64,000 bases of DNA from Acanthaster planci (Eukaryota > Echinodermata > Asteroidea > Valvatida > Acanthasteridae). Shown piece after piece: positions 38,101 through 47,985 of this stretch (within the stretch, counting starts at the first letter, position 1; every line of letters starts with the position of its first letter). The position numbers and the translations under genes were made by a program. The notes beneath the pieces are model-generated. The model made no database searches. It saw nothing but the letters and a program-made list of their open reading frames with translations, and was not told the origin of the DNA. Location: contig NW_019091374.1 of the NCBI RefSeq assembly GCF_001949145.1, positions 2,241,231-2,305,230 on the forward strand, in the 5' to 3' direction.

Positions 38101-41100
38101 CATGAGAGGCAAACAGTTCCACACCGGCGTCAAGATCAGCACCTGGGCCATCGCCTGCTTCGCCCAGCAACATCAGTGCAAAGAAGAAGCCCTCAAGTAA
38201 GTTCAGGAGCCCAGAAGAAAATCGCTTGCCAGAGTTAGTAATAATAACGATATCAAAGCGTTCATAAGTTGCACAGTATCTGTCATTCAAAGGTGCCGAT
38301 ATGTTACTATCCCTGCACGTGTGCCTGTTTAGTAATCTTTGTTTTGGAATGAATGTAGGAATTTCACCAGCCAACTCCAAAAGATCTCCAGCGACGCTGG
38401 CATGCCCATTGGCAGCCAGCCCGTCTTCTGCAAGTACGCCCAGGGTGCCGACCAGGTGGAGCCCATGTTCCGCTACCTCAAGAGGCAGTTCCCTGACTTG
38501 CAGCTCATCGTGGTGGTTCTCCCAGGAAAAACGCCCGTCTACGGTAAGGATCTGATGCTCAGCCACAATCAAAATTAATGTGTTGGGATTTCATGAGATG
38601 AGTACGGCAGAATGCCGTACTGCTGCACACTAATCTAGCCGCATTTGAAAAGATGCCACTCACGTTCACTGGGAACAAAGGAAATTATGCAACACCTCAC
38701 AATTCTGGGCTCTCGCAAAATCTGGGTTCTCTTCACAAGGCGGCAGACCTGGCTGAAATACTCAGGAGTCAATGGAGGTTGCCTGTTAAATTTGAAGTTG
38801 CATGACGTATTCCCGGGGGATTTTCAAGATTTTCCGTTTTCAAAATTCTTCAAAAATTCATAACTTCATTTACTGGACGTTTACACCCACACGAATGACT
38901 GTCTGGTGACTACTCTAATCTGACAGACATCTATCGACACCCGAGTATTTCAGGCAGGCCTGCTGCCTTGTAAAGAGAACCCAGATTTTGCAGCGTTCAG
39001 TAATTTTCTTTTGTTCCCGAAATTGGCCCAGTGGGCTGCTGGTGTCTTTTTAAATGCAGACCAGATTGGCGTGCAGCGGTATTGTATTGCTCATCCCTGG
39101 AGCGCTTTTGTCCCCAGTGGTAATCCGCTCGCACTGAATGTAAAAATCTTTGTTAAACCCATGTGGCTAGCATATGTCTAGCTGATTGGAAGGAATGATC
39201 GACTTTAGAGACACTTGCAAACATACCAGTCTTACTTAACCAGTGTTCTGTTTGCATCATTTCCAACATGCACTCTTAGCTCTAGCGGGATGCAAACAGT
39301 TGTGGGCTGGTCATGTGGAATTGATATATTTGCTACCATCAAGCATCTCACAGTCTCCCATTCCCAGCACAAATTCCCAGGGAAGTTGTGAGCTAATATC
39401 CCGTGTGGAAGGTTGTTTGGAGGTATTAACTTTTTAAGATGGAAAGCTTGCGGTAAGCACCATGCAATATCTCTTTTTGAGTCTGTGTGGTTCGGATAAG
39501 AACCGGAGAGGCTCAACGTTTCGGACAGTGTGCTCTGTCCGTTGTCAGGAGACAGTGAGATATTGCATGGTGCTTACCGCAAGCTTTCCATCTTAGTCGT
39601 CTGTCACCATGAATAGCTTGAAATCCCATATTACCCTTTTTGTTAATATACTTTGAATTTTCAGCCGAGGTGAAGAGAATAGGTGACACGCTCCTGGGCA
39701 TTGCCACCCAATGTGTCCAGATGAAGAACGTCAATCGCACCACCGCCCAGACCCTCTCCAACCTCTGCCTCAAGATCAACGTCAAGCTGGGTGGTGTCAA
39801 CAACATCCTGGTGCCCAGCCAAAGGTGGGTGTGCAGTGCATGCATGCACAGATGAGGGCGCTCTCCAAACTCATCAAATGCGTGTGCAAAAGTTTGTGAC
39901 TGGCCGAAATTGACACATGCATCCGAAGCCGCTTGAATGCCACTGGTTAAAGGCTACAGCCTTCTCCTATAGACTTGCATGTTAATCTTAGCCACAGGCG
40001 TAACATTTTGATGCAGCCTCCTATTTGCGTAGATTTAGCAACTCGTACTCCAGCCCCCAGCAATGTGGAATTAAGCCTCACTTGTCCAAAAAGTAGTGGC
40101 TACAGCTGATAATCAAACCTTGGGGCATTGAAAGCCATTGGCCCATTAGCTGCAGCCACAGCCATGGCTTTGGACACGGCCCTGTCCTTATGATTGGGGC
40201 ACATTTCATGGTACATCTCAAAGCTTGGCTGAAAGGTTCTACTGACAGTAGCTGAAAATGTGTGCTGGCGGTGAAGCATATTTCGCTGTCGGCTGTGTCC
40301 AGATTTCTTTGCTATGACTGAAAGAGCACACACCTGTGGAAGCCATCAGCCAGTGGCTATCCGCTAGTAGCTTCATACACTTCTCACAGACCCGCTATTT
40401 CAAATTGTAGCTACCGAATAATTTAAACATGGTCTCGACACACTAACACCTGTAGATGCACAGAGATTTACATTGTGGCTCCATCTTACCACTTCATTTA
40501 TAAATCCACATGAAAGCTTTAAGTGCTCTGAAGTGATAAGCAAAGTCTCATGAGATGAAGAAGTTGCTTTGAAAGTACAGATTTGGGGATTTTTAATAAT
40601 GTCTTTCAATTTTGTTTTTTTTTCAGACCAGCGTTGTTCCGCCAGCCTGTCATTTTCCTGGGTGCCGATGTGACTCACCCCCCTGCTGGGGATGACAAGA
40701 AGCCTTCCATCGCTGCGGTGAGTAGAAGTCCTGTACTTAGCGATGTAGAAACCTGAAGGAAGTAGCCACAGTTAGTTCATCAAGAGATGATGCTGTGGAT
40801 TATTGGAATCATACTGAGGTCCTTTGAACCCTGGCTTTGTTTCCATGTCAGACTTTATCTCTCATAACAGAATCTCTCCCGGGATAGTAATGTTCAGTGG
40901 AAATCAAAGTAATCCATCTTTGGGTTGGCAACACAATTTGATGGTCTTCCTGCACAAGTATTTTGTAATTGGTCTGAAAACTTTCAAAGATGGGCTGTAA
41001 AAATGTAAGCAAAGACCAAGACGAAGCTAAGACAATGAGAAACACCCCAATGTTCATCGTAGGTCGTGGGTAGCATGGATGCCCATCCCAGCCGCTACAC

Positions 41101-44100
41101 GGCCAGCGTCCACGTCCAGCAGCATCGACAGGAGATCATCGCCGACCTCAAGGTCATGGTCCGTGAGATCCTGATCCAGTTCTACCAGACCACACACTTC
41201 AAGCCGGCCCGCATCATCCTGTACCGCGACGGCGTCAGCGAGGGCCAGTTCCCACAGGTAAAATGGAATGATTTCATGCTTTAGTCAACAGATCAAAGGA
41301 CAGGTCACCCCAGAAGATATAACAGATTGATATTTGGTTTCCTAAGGTCCAGTAAGGGACGGCGACCATTTAGACCCGGTTTGAAAAGGGCCCCCCCCCC
41401 CGGTAGCCCACCCGGTATAATGCCTGCCCGGTATTCAGCTGCTCCAGGCTGGTATCAGGCCTGTCTGCACATTGGCATTTCAAAGTCCCTGATGAAAGGC
41501 TTCTCCCACCATGCTTCCACAGATGAATAGGAGTCTAAGCTGAAGGATTAAAAACCACAAGCAGGTTCCTTCTGGGATAGATTACATGTACCAGTACTTG
41601 CAAACAAAAGACCCCAGGACGGAGAAGTTTGAGATCAACCACCAGTCCAGCATCCCAGGCCGGTAGCCAGGCCGGTATGAAAGGGGTTTTTGCAACCGGG
41701 CGAGCTTACCGGGGGGTCCCTTTTCAAACCGGGTCTAAATGGTCGCCGGCCCTAATATATTGGTCACCATCAACATGAATGTTAAACTTAACACTCTATG
41801 ATGACATTGATAGGTGAACCAAACGTTTTAGCAGGCTGGAATTAGTTGGGGTCAGAGATACAGATCACCATCAGAACAGCCTAAACTTGAAGCATTGTGC
41901 TACTGTAGTTGGCAGATTGCCATAAGAGTTTGACCATTTGGTATTCCTCTGGTGCAAAAATGTCAAAGGTCAGGGTCACTATTTGGAAGAGTTGATTAGA
42001 ATGTTTTTGAAAGACCCATCAAGTTTCATGTCCTTGCGATTAGGTATCTTGATATTGGTGATGGGTTATTGGGTCAAGGGTCACAGGCCCTGGGGGAAGG
42101 TTGAAGAGGATTTTGATTAGTTTTCACATTATTCTGTCTGGATTTTCCAGGTGCTGGCCCACGAGCTGCGTGCAATCCGAGAGGCCTGCATGTCCCTGGA
42201 GGCAGGGTACCAGCCCGGTATCACATTCATCGCCGTACAGAAGCGGCACCATACTAGGCTGTTCTGCGCAGACAAGAAGGAGCAGGTGAACACACTTGGC
42301 ATCAAAGCCTGCATATCGGCAGAGCCCATGAAAGTTAATCAACCCCATATGGGGGCAATCACCGGCGGCCTTATTTCTTTCTGTGGTGATATCATCACCA
42401 GCCTCTGCTAAATTACATCAAAAGCCTACAAGTTCTTCCTCTTTCTCCTTTTGAATTTCTGGCTGTCACGAAGTAAGACACGTGTAGGCAGTCTGTGATT
42501 TCACCTACTATTTAATATTGCACTGTGCTTATCTGCATATATCATGTTCTGTACTGCTTGACCTTTGATTTTTCAAAGTATGGTGTGCCTATCTTACAAT
42601 ACTACAGGATTGGTTGATTGGGCTTCTTTTTTTTCACTGGTTCCATCTCGTTGTCCTTGCAGATCGGCAAGAGTGGTAACATTCCAGCTGGTACCACGGT
42701 GGACACTGGAATCACCCACCCGAATGAGTTTGACTTCTACCTCTGCAGCCACGCTGGTATTCAGGTAGAATACTCCAACCTCAACAGTTTCCACAAATCT
42801 TTTTTTTTTTTCAATTTTTTTTTCTCTGCTGCACGTACCAGATCTCTCTCGTTGGATGCCATCTTTGTAGGAAAATTGCAACTTTGTGTACCACCGGGGC
42901 AGATTCGTACGTGCGTGAAGTGCAAATGTTCCATACTTGCCCACGTGTTGATTCAGATATCTTTACTGTCTGCCATGCTGACATTCGGCTTTTGAAATTA
43001 CTTTTTTGATCACAGCATGATGTGTAATTATAAGAAGACTGTTTCAAGATTTGGTTGTAAAAGTGTTCGGCAAGAGACAGTGATTTGCACCCATATGTGA
43101 TTACTGTCTATTAAAACAGCCTTGCAGTGCCAACTTTTTCCCACAATGCAATTTTTTCCCCCATCCATTTGTGCCCTGTAGCATTGATTTAGTGGTGTTG
43201 ACGATTGCTCCAATTGTGTGTCTGTTTCGAAATGTCTGGTTGACCAAAACAGATCTTTTTGTAAAGTCTGGATGGGTTGTGAATTTGTTTCTTTTTTTGT
43301 TACATTTTCATTTTTGTTTATTTATCCGCAGGGGACAAGTCGGCCGTCCCACTACCATGTGCTGTGGGACGATAACGACTTCACCGCTGACGACCTGCAG
43401 TGCCTGACCTATCAGCTGTGCCACACCTATGTCCGCTGCACGCGCAGCGTCTCTATCCCAGCCCCGGCCTACTATGCGCATCTGGTGGCCTTCCGGGCGC
43501 GCTACCATCTGGTCGAGAAGGACCACGACGGTTACATCAGGTAGGCACCACGTGAAACGTGTCGCAAAAATAGGTCCATGTGCCGATGACGTCCCGCTTT
43601 GTTTACATGTGCACTTTCTTACAGGAACTGGGCGGGGATGGTTGATTCAAACCTCCATAGGAAACTGTACAGGTAAACTGAGAATGACATCATCGGTTCA
43701 TGAGTTACATATTGCTTGTACAGTCAACTTTTGTCAAAACAGCATTGCAAGGACATGCCAGATTTATCCTTTCGTGATTTGAACCAAAGACAGAAAAGAA
43801 AAGAATTCACGAAACTGCGACCTCTGAACTTGTACGGTGTAATGGTGTTCGGTCACAAAAGTGCTCTTTCCATGGAGAGTTGACCATGCAAAGTTGTAGA
43901 TTCGAAAACGTTCGGAGTTTAGTACTTTGTTGGGGTTAAGGTATCTGTGGAGAGCAAAGTTTGTAAACTTTGGTTCTTCTGTCCCTAAGCAAGCCATTTT
44001 ACTTCAATGAAATGTAAGCTTGTGCTGGCCAAGAAGCCTGTGGTGGTCAAAAACCTCAATCGTTGTCTGTGATACCCCAGTTCCCTATGCTCGGAGACTT

Positions 44101-44639
44101 TCCACATTATGATGAAGAATGTTCAATTGACAAGAAATGTGACTTACAGATGGTTGTTACTGTGCCCGTCAAATGCATCCATGCATGTGCAAATTGTCAC
44201 CTCAACTATAACCAAAGCTGTGTCTTGTTGCACTTGACGATCAGCTGCCGATGTACTGATTTCTGGTCTTTTCCCCCCTTTTATTTGCAGTGGTCATCAT
44301 TCTGGAACCAACAGCAAGTCAGTATAACATCAGTTGATTTTATTTTAGTTTTGGTTTCGATGTAGCTTTGCTCTTTTTTTTTTTTTTTTGCTCATTAGAG
44401 AAAAAATCAGACGTACCTTTTTTCGGCTTTTTATCCCCTGAAAAGCTTTAGACTGTTTTGTTTTGCTGTGATGGAAACAGTGTCCGCATTTTGTTGAAAG
44501 TTAACGTTGTTTTCTGTTTTTTACCTTTAGTGGTGATGGTAGCCACACTACAAGCACCAGTGGGGGGCGTAGCATTGAGGAGATGATGAGGGCGGTGAAG
44601 GTTCATGACGACATCCTCCGAGTCATGTATTTTGCATAG
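26123..44639 (+). CDS. AGO: Argonaute (Ago clade), slicer-competent, 21 constitutive exons plus a cassette microexon
   Basis: Exons: 26123-26153, 27768-28035, 30830-30947, 31732-31913, 32495-32631, 33612-33746, 34099-34186, 34639-34722, 35765-35828, 36066-36137, 37335-37382, 37654-37776, 38054-38196, 38359-38543, 39665-39824, 40627-40717, 41063-41257, 42151-42285, 42663-42764, 43332-43540, optional 44291-44317, 44531-44639. Phases agree throughout: 892 aa, or 901 with the microexon. A Pro-rich N-terminus (~75 aa) precedes the N domain ([17 protein letters not shown]). PAZ has [11 protein letters not shown] and [22 protein letters not shown] 5'-phosphate pocket: Y559, K563, Q575, K596, K600. 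PIWI tetrad: D627 ([12 protein letters not shown]), E667 (HRQEII), D699 (YRDGVSEGQ), H837 (YYAHLVAF), equal to human AGO2 D597/E637/D669/H807. The protein ends RVMYFA. Known role: binds miRNA/siRNA in RISC. The N/linker-2 regions are more divergent than PIWI. It is equally related to vertebrate AGO1-4 by eye, so no paralogue number is given. Confidence 0.97.
26775..26850. repeat. Dispersed repeat, copy 2 (TGTAGTGCTAGGTCCTTCAG)
   Basis: Second copy of the repeat at 21760-21832, in the same orientation, with TAGTATTTTCTAGTACTGAG in the same place. In Argonaute intron 1. Confidence 0.65.
27429..27543. mobile_element. Short inverted-repeat MITE, copy 2
   Basis: Second copy of the element at 4231-4343: ATCTGGATCCCGATCAGTGA at the left end, TTGCGATCCAGATCTGTGTG at the right, with the same ACTGACACCAGA centre. 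It lies in Argonaute intron 1, about 225 nt upstream of exon 2. Confidence 0.6.
28384..29447. mobile_element. hAT-like element with 8-bp target-site duplication
   Basis: Left end CAGGGTTCTCCCCA and right end TGGGGAGAACCCTG are perfect inverted repeats. They are flanked by ATAATAAC (28376-28383) and ATAATAAG (29448-29455), an 8-bp duplication with one mismatch, as hAT transposases make. At 1,064 bp without a visible transposase, it is non-autonomous. It lies inside Argonaute intron 2. Confidence 0.85.
31193..31578. mobile_element. 386-bp MITE with ~55-bp TIRs
   Basis: Left arm AATATGGATGATTTACAG.. CACCAAGAGGTTGTTATGG, right arm CCATGGCAACCTCTTGGTGG.. GTAAATCACCCTTATT. The arms are inverted with scattered mismatches. 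In Argonaute intron 3. Confidence 0.75.
34397..34580. repeat. Dispersed repeat of the GGGCCCA.TTTCA type
   Basis: Second member of the family at 47838: GGGCCCATTTCATCGATCTA, then TTTGCTTAGCAGAAACAGG and TTTTTGCTTAGCACG. In Argonaute intron 7. Confidence 0.45.
34775..35250. repeat. Possible decayed element with CGAATATTCG-type ends
   Basis: GTGCCGAATATCCAAG, GAATATTTGATCGATTG and GAATTTGAATATTCGAAT at the left face TTCGGATATTCGATTG and GAATTATTCGAATTAAC at the right, around an AT-rich centre. The termini are not clear enough to name a family. In Argonaute intron 8. Confidence 0.3.
36138..36775. repeat. Inverted repeat beginning at the Argonaute exon 10 splice donor
   Basis: GGTTGCTCAAATAAG..CTCCACACTTTGTGTCC.. 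right after exon 10 is complementary to GGACACAGTGTGGAGGC..CTTACTTGAAACC at about 36740-36775. Further in, GAAGTTTCACTTGATC faces GTTCAAGTGAAACTTC. The arms are ~100 nt, imperfect, with ~400 nt between. Confidence 0.65.
38614..39141. mobile_element. piggyBac-like MITE family, two head-to-head fragments
   Basis: 38614-38800 matches the 53.5-kb copy in direct orientation (ACTAATCTAGCC, GGCTGAAATACT). 38801-39141 matches the same family in reverse orientation, as in the 59.2-kb copy (TTTTCAAGATTTTCCGTTT, GACTGTCTGGTGACTACTC, CCAGTGGTAATCCGCTCGC). In Argonaute intron 14; the transcript could fold into a long hairpin. Confidence 0.65.
39437..39593. mobile_element. 157-bp mariner-like MITE with TA duplication
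   Basis: AGATGGAAAGCTTGCGGTAA.. at the left and ..TTACCGCAAGCTTTCCATCT at the right are perfect inverted repeats over about 35 bp, with TA immediately outside both ends (39435-39436 and 39594-39595). The centre holds a smaller palindrome (CGGACAGTGTGCTCTGTCCG). In Argonaute intron 14. Confidence 0.85.
41356..41752. mobile_element. 397-bp PIF/Harbinger-like MITE with TAA duplication
   Basis: TIRs of ~48 bp: GGGACGGCGACCATTTAGAC.. through GGTTTGAAAAGGG at the left, and its complement CCCTTTTCAAACCGGGTC.. through GGTCGCCGGCCC at the right. TAA flanks both sides (41353-41355, 41753-41755), the TWA duplication expected of PIF/Harbinger. In Argonaute intron 17. Confidence 0.85.
44291..44317 (+). 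CDS. AGO: Candidate 27-nt cassette microexon of Argonaute
   Basis: Within the last intron, a polypyrimidine tract and acceptor (CCCTTTTATTTGCAG) precede exactly 27 nt, followed by the donor GTCAGT. Inclusion keeps the phase-2 junctions on both sides and inserts GHHSGTNSN between GYIS and GDGSHTTS. Skipping also keeps the frame (..[11 protein letters not shown]..). The inserted residues resemble the flanking Gly/Ser-rich loop, which argues for real coding sequence. Not proven to be spliced in. Confidence 0.65.
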
Positions 44640-45172
44640 TTTGCTCAAGGAGGAGGAAGAAATCGTCAGGGTAAAGTCGTCCAGGAAAAACAGAACAGTA
44701 AAGATCATTCCTCTGTGAATTTTGGGACTCAACATTTTGGCCAAGAACCAGTCACAGAGTGATATCCACTGTGTGGCCTTTTGGCCGGTAACCCGTTTGT
44801 TTTTAAGCTTAAGCAAGACTATTTTTATGTGTTGAGCAGATTTCCATGTTCAGCGGTTTTGTGGCGTTTGATTTTGTGCAGTGTCCCTGCAGCGTCAGGA
44901 CAGAATACATCACAGGGCAACTGTTCTGGCCCAGAAGCAGCCCAAAGTTATGGGATGTTATGAGCTATTTTACACAGAGATTCCGTCGTGCTTTGCAAAA
45001 AATGCCGTTTGCAAAGCAGTGGTTGGAAGTTTTCCGTAACGTTTTGGCCTGCTGACAGTTCTTTTTTATGATGTTTGCCATTCATTGGAAACAGTAACGC
45101 TCACCTATCGTCCCTGTTTGGGGGAAATGTCTCTCTTCAAAACTTTGTAAGTGTGGAATATGTCTGCTGAGC

Positions 45173-45178
45173 AATAAA
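45173..45178 (+). terminator. Proximal poly(A) signal of Argonaute (AATAAA)
   Basis: AATAAA about 535 nt after the stop codon, followed about 25 nt later by a GT-rich stretch (TATGTTGCCTTGGTG), the usual arrangement of a cleavage site. Confidence 0.5.
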
Positions 45179-45238
45179 TAGGGTTACCACTCAAAAGGAT
45201 TATGTTGCCTTGGTGAACTAGGGAGTGTCTCATAATTC

Positions 45239-45430
45239 GGAACGTTCCATTAGGAACACCATGTTCTCATTCCAGAACAGGTGGCCGTTCCACCGGGAAC
45301 ACGGCATTTCCATCGGAACACTGCCTGGGAACAGTCTGTGCACAGAATGGACCATTCCCTCGATGCAGGAACGTTCCGATGGAACACTGATGTTCCAGTG
45401 GGATCGGTCCAACAGAACGTGAATGTTCCC
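45239..45430. repeat. Cluster of GGAAC / GTTCC words
   Basis: About a dozen GGAAC or GTTCC words in 190 bp, several joined as GGAACGTTCC or separated by a few bases. The arrangement resembles repeated inverted nGAAn units. It lies just after the proximal Argonaute poly(A) signal. Confidence 0.7.
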
Positions 45431-46448
45431 GACTTTTTTGAGGTGCTCCCTCATGACTGAGTGTTAGTTTTTTTTTTCATTCTGGATGAATCTCATTAAA
45501 GTGTTCCATCAACTCGATGACAGTTTTTCCTAATTGTGAAGAAAGTACCACAAATATTTCTACTGCACAATAATTTTTTTATTAATTCCTGAAAACTGAC
45601 CAAGTGATACGGCAATTGTAACAATAATGCAATAAGACTTTAAAAAGAAAGTATAATATTCTACTAGATTAGAGAACTTTCAGATGTGCTGGACTCCAAC
45701 CTATAATTGTTGTCCCTGGCAATATTTTTGTCGAACCGTGGATATTCCAAGTTCCCCATTTTTGGAGATACAATAAGATTGTAACACTAGGAAGGGTTTT
45801 TAAAGTCATCATATGGATACTTGTACGTTGCTTACATTCTGTGCAGTGTGTGTTCAAGGGAGTACATTACACTCGTTATTGATTGCAAGAACACCAGAAT
45901 TCACCAAAACACCCGTTCATAGGATTGCCAGTGGGCTGGGGTAACTTGTTGCCAGAGTTCAGTGAAAATCAATTGGGATGTCGTTTGACTGACTTTTCTG
46001 GGTACCGATACCCTGCATTTGCCAATTCTAGTTCCGCCAGGACTCGGTTCGAGTCCTTTTTAAAGCACATTCGATGGTGGTTATGTAATAAGGTGGCATT
46101 TTCCCTTTTGCAAATGATGTCCAGGGTTTGCTCTATGTGGGATTGTTAAATCTGGACAGAATCAGAATCGATGCCAACAGTGTTTGACCTGCCGAAACAC
46201 ACTTGCTTCATTTGATGGGTGTACCATGTGTAATGTGGTGTTCCCCCCTGAATATATACTGGGCATTTTCCTGCCACCTCCAATACTGACCATTTAACCC
46301 TGGCCCCCTGGTTAAAATAAAAGATTAACTCCTACTTGTGTATGTGAGCCACAATTACCAGGATTGTGAGCCATTTGTGTCAACAGTAAACCGTACCATT
46401 TGAATCATAGTGCGTGAACCAGTGTAATGGGTACCAGTGAGCCATCCA

Positions 46449-46812
46449 ATAAGCCATTTGCGAGTTAAATTTGAATAAAATCTGGTGCACTAAGTCATCT
46501 GACTGCAAATAAACATTACAATTTGAATTCCCCAGACTAAAGACACTGTTGCTATACCTCGTGATTCGAGGCAAGATTTCGCATAGCGACCACCATCTCT
46601 GGAATGGACTGGTTCCTTTGTGCCCTTCTTATCCATTGAGAACAGTGTGTTGTTGCAAGGCGTCTCTTATGTAACTAAGCAAAAGCTTGCCCTGAATCAC
46701 GAGATATAGCAACAGTGGTTTTAGTAAGGAGAACTCAAGTTATTATGTTCACATGAATTTAAAGAACTCAATGTACCAGATTCGGGTCAAAGTTAATTCG
46801 CAAAAGGCCTAT
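46449..46812. mobile_element. 365-bp MITE with ~110-bp TIRs, copy 2
   Basis: Full-length second copy of the element at 14318-14683: same TIRs (ATAAGCCATTTGCGAG at the left, CGCAAAAGGCCTATTAT at the right), same ATACCTCGTGATTCGAGGCA segment and the same centre (TCTCTGGAATGGACTGGTTC). It lies downstream of the Argonaute stop codon, between the proximal and distal poly(A) signals, so it could be transcribed as 3' UTR. Confidence 0.8.
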
Positions 46813-47837
46813 TATCTACTGTTTTACACCACGCATAAAAACTTACTCGTCCCTCCAATTCCACGGTTAAAAAAATGTAGAATTGACTGGTAGTCTTTTA
46901 AAAGCCATTATTGGTTCTGTAGCCTGCGGCTTTAGCAAACGTACTAGTTTATTTTGTGTGTGTGTATTGGCTGTCTTTAATCTCATTTTGTGTACATGTT
47001 TTTGCCTGCTCATCAGCCCAGCATTGTGTTACTTCAATTTAATCACTCAAGCTTGTTTATCTTCACTGCAACCACCTCACTATGCACAAGTGGTCTTTGT
47101 AAATAACACACGAAATAGTAGTAGTGTCAAATTTATTGTGTACAGTAAAAAGTGTCGGTGTGTGGCTGTTTCATGTCTTCGGAGAGACAGCCTGACAAAT
47201 GTTAACTCACATTTGAGCAAATCATGTCACATTTTGTGCAAAGTGGAACAAACCATGAATTATCACACCCCTGTAAATATGTGCAAAATCCATGCTTTTT
47301 GCCCCTTTTACTCCGTTCCATCCAAAATGTACATACATGTATTTAGAAGGGAAATGATATTGGTAAATGATGTCAAGAAACAGTTGTCCTGTTTTTTGTC
47401 CCCCGTTTTTTTTAATGGACATCGTGAACCGTATCGGTTAGGAAAAGCAAAAAGAATTTGGAGTTTTTACCAGATCTTCGTAAAAATTTGAATTGTCCAT
47501 CCAGGTAAACTTTGAAGTATACATTATTATGAAGTACCAATTTTGGGAAATCTATTCGCAATGAACTTGTTTGGTTTTCATTTGATATTGAAATTTTCTA
47601 GTGTAAAATGAAGGACTAGATGCTGTTGATGCCTCATCAACTTCAAAAGTAACTAACAGAGAAAACAGTGTTCGACTTAAACCATTACTTACAATGGAAG
47701 GGATCATTGGAGATCCTTTTTTTTTTCATTAGAAAGTGACATGGAGAAGTACATAAGGTATTACGTACGAAGGGTCTTTATGCAAAGGTCATACTTCAGA
47801 GGTTAGAGGTCATAATGGTGCGCATGGAAGCATGGTC

Positions 47838-47985
47838 TGGGCCCAGTTTCACGGAGCACGAAAAAACATTGCCAAGCAAAGACAAACTGGTAGTCAGTCA
47901 CAGGGCATAAATTCTGAATGACATTGTGGCTGGGTACCTGTTTTTTGTTTTTGCTGAGCAAATCCTGTCCAGACTCAGCATCTTA
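47838..47985. repeat. Dispersed repeat of the GGGCCCA.TTTCA type
   Basis: Starts GGGCCCAGTTTCACGGAGCA and continues with TGCTGAGCAA-type words. Similar sequence is at 34397-34580 (GGGCCCATTTCATCGATC, TTTGCTTAGCA) and, more weakly, at 13965-14110 (TCCAATTTCTCAGGGC, CTGCTCAGCAA). Probably an old interspersed family. Confidence 0.45.

Noticed and set aside
37967-38572. 201-codon minus-strand open frame
   Set aside because: It is antisense to Argonaute exons 13-14, whose sense translation matches MID-domain sequence. GC-rich conserved exons leave the complement open.
43541-43700. Alternative Argonaute exon after CTTACAG near 43625
   Set aside because: The following sequence does not continue the reading frame to the conserved C-terminus; the microexon at 44291 and the final exon at 44531 do.
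46040-46056. GGTTCGAGTCC, a perfect tRNA B-box
   Set aside because: No A-box at the right distance and no acceptor or anticodon stems can be formed around it.
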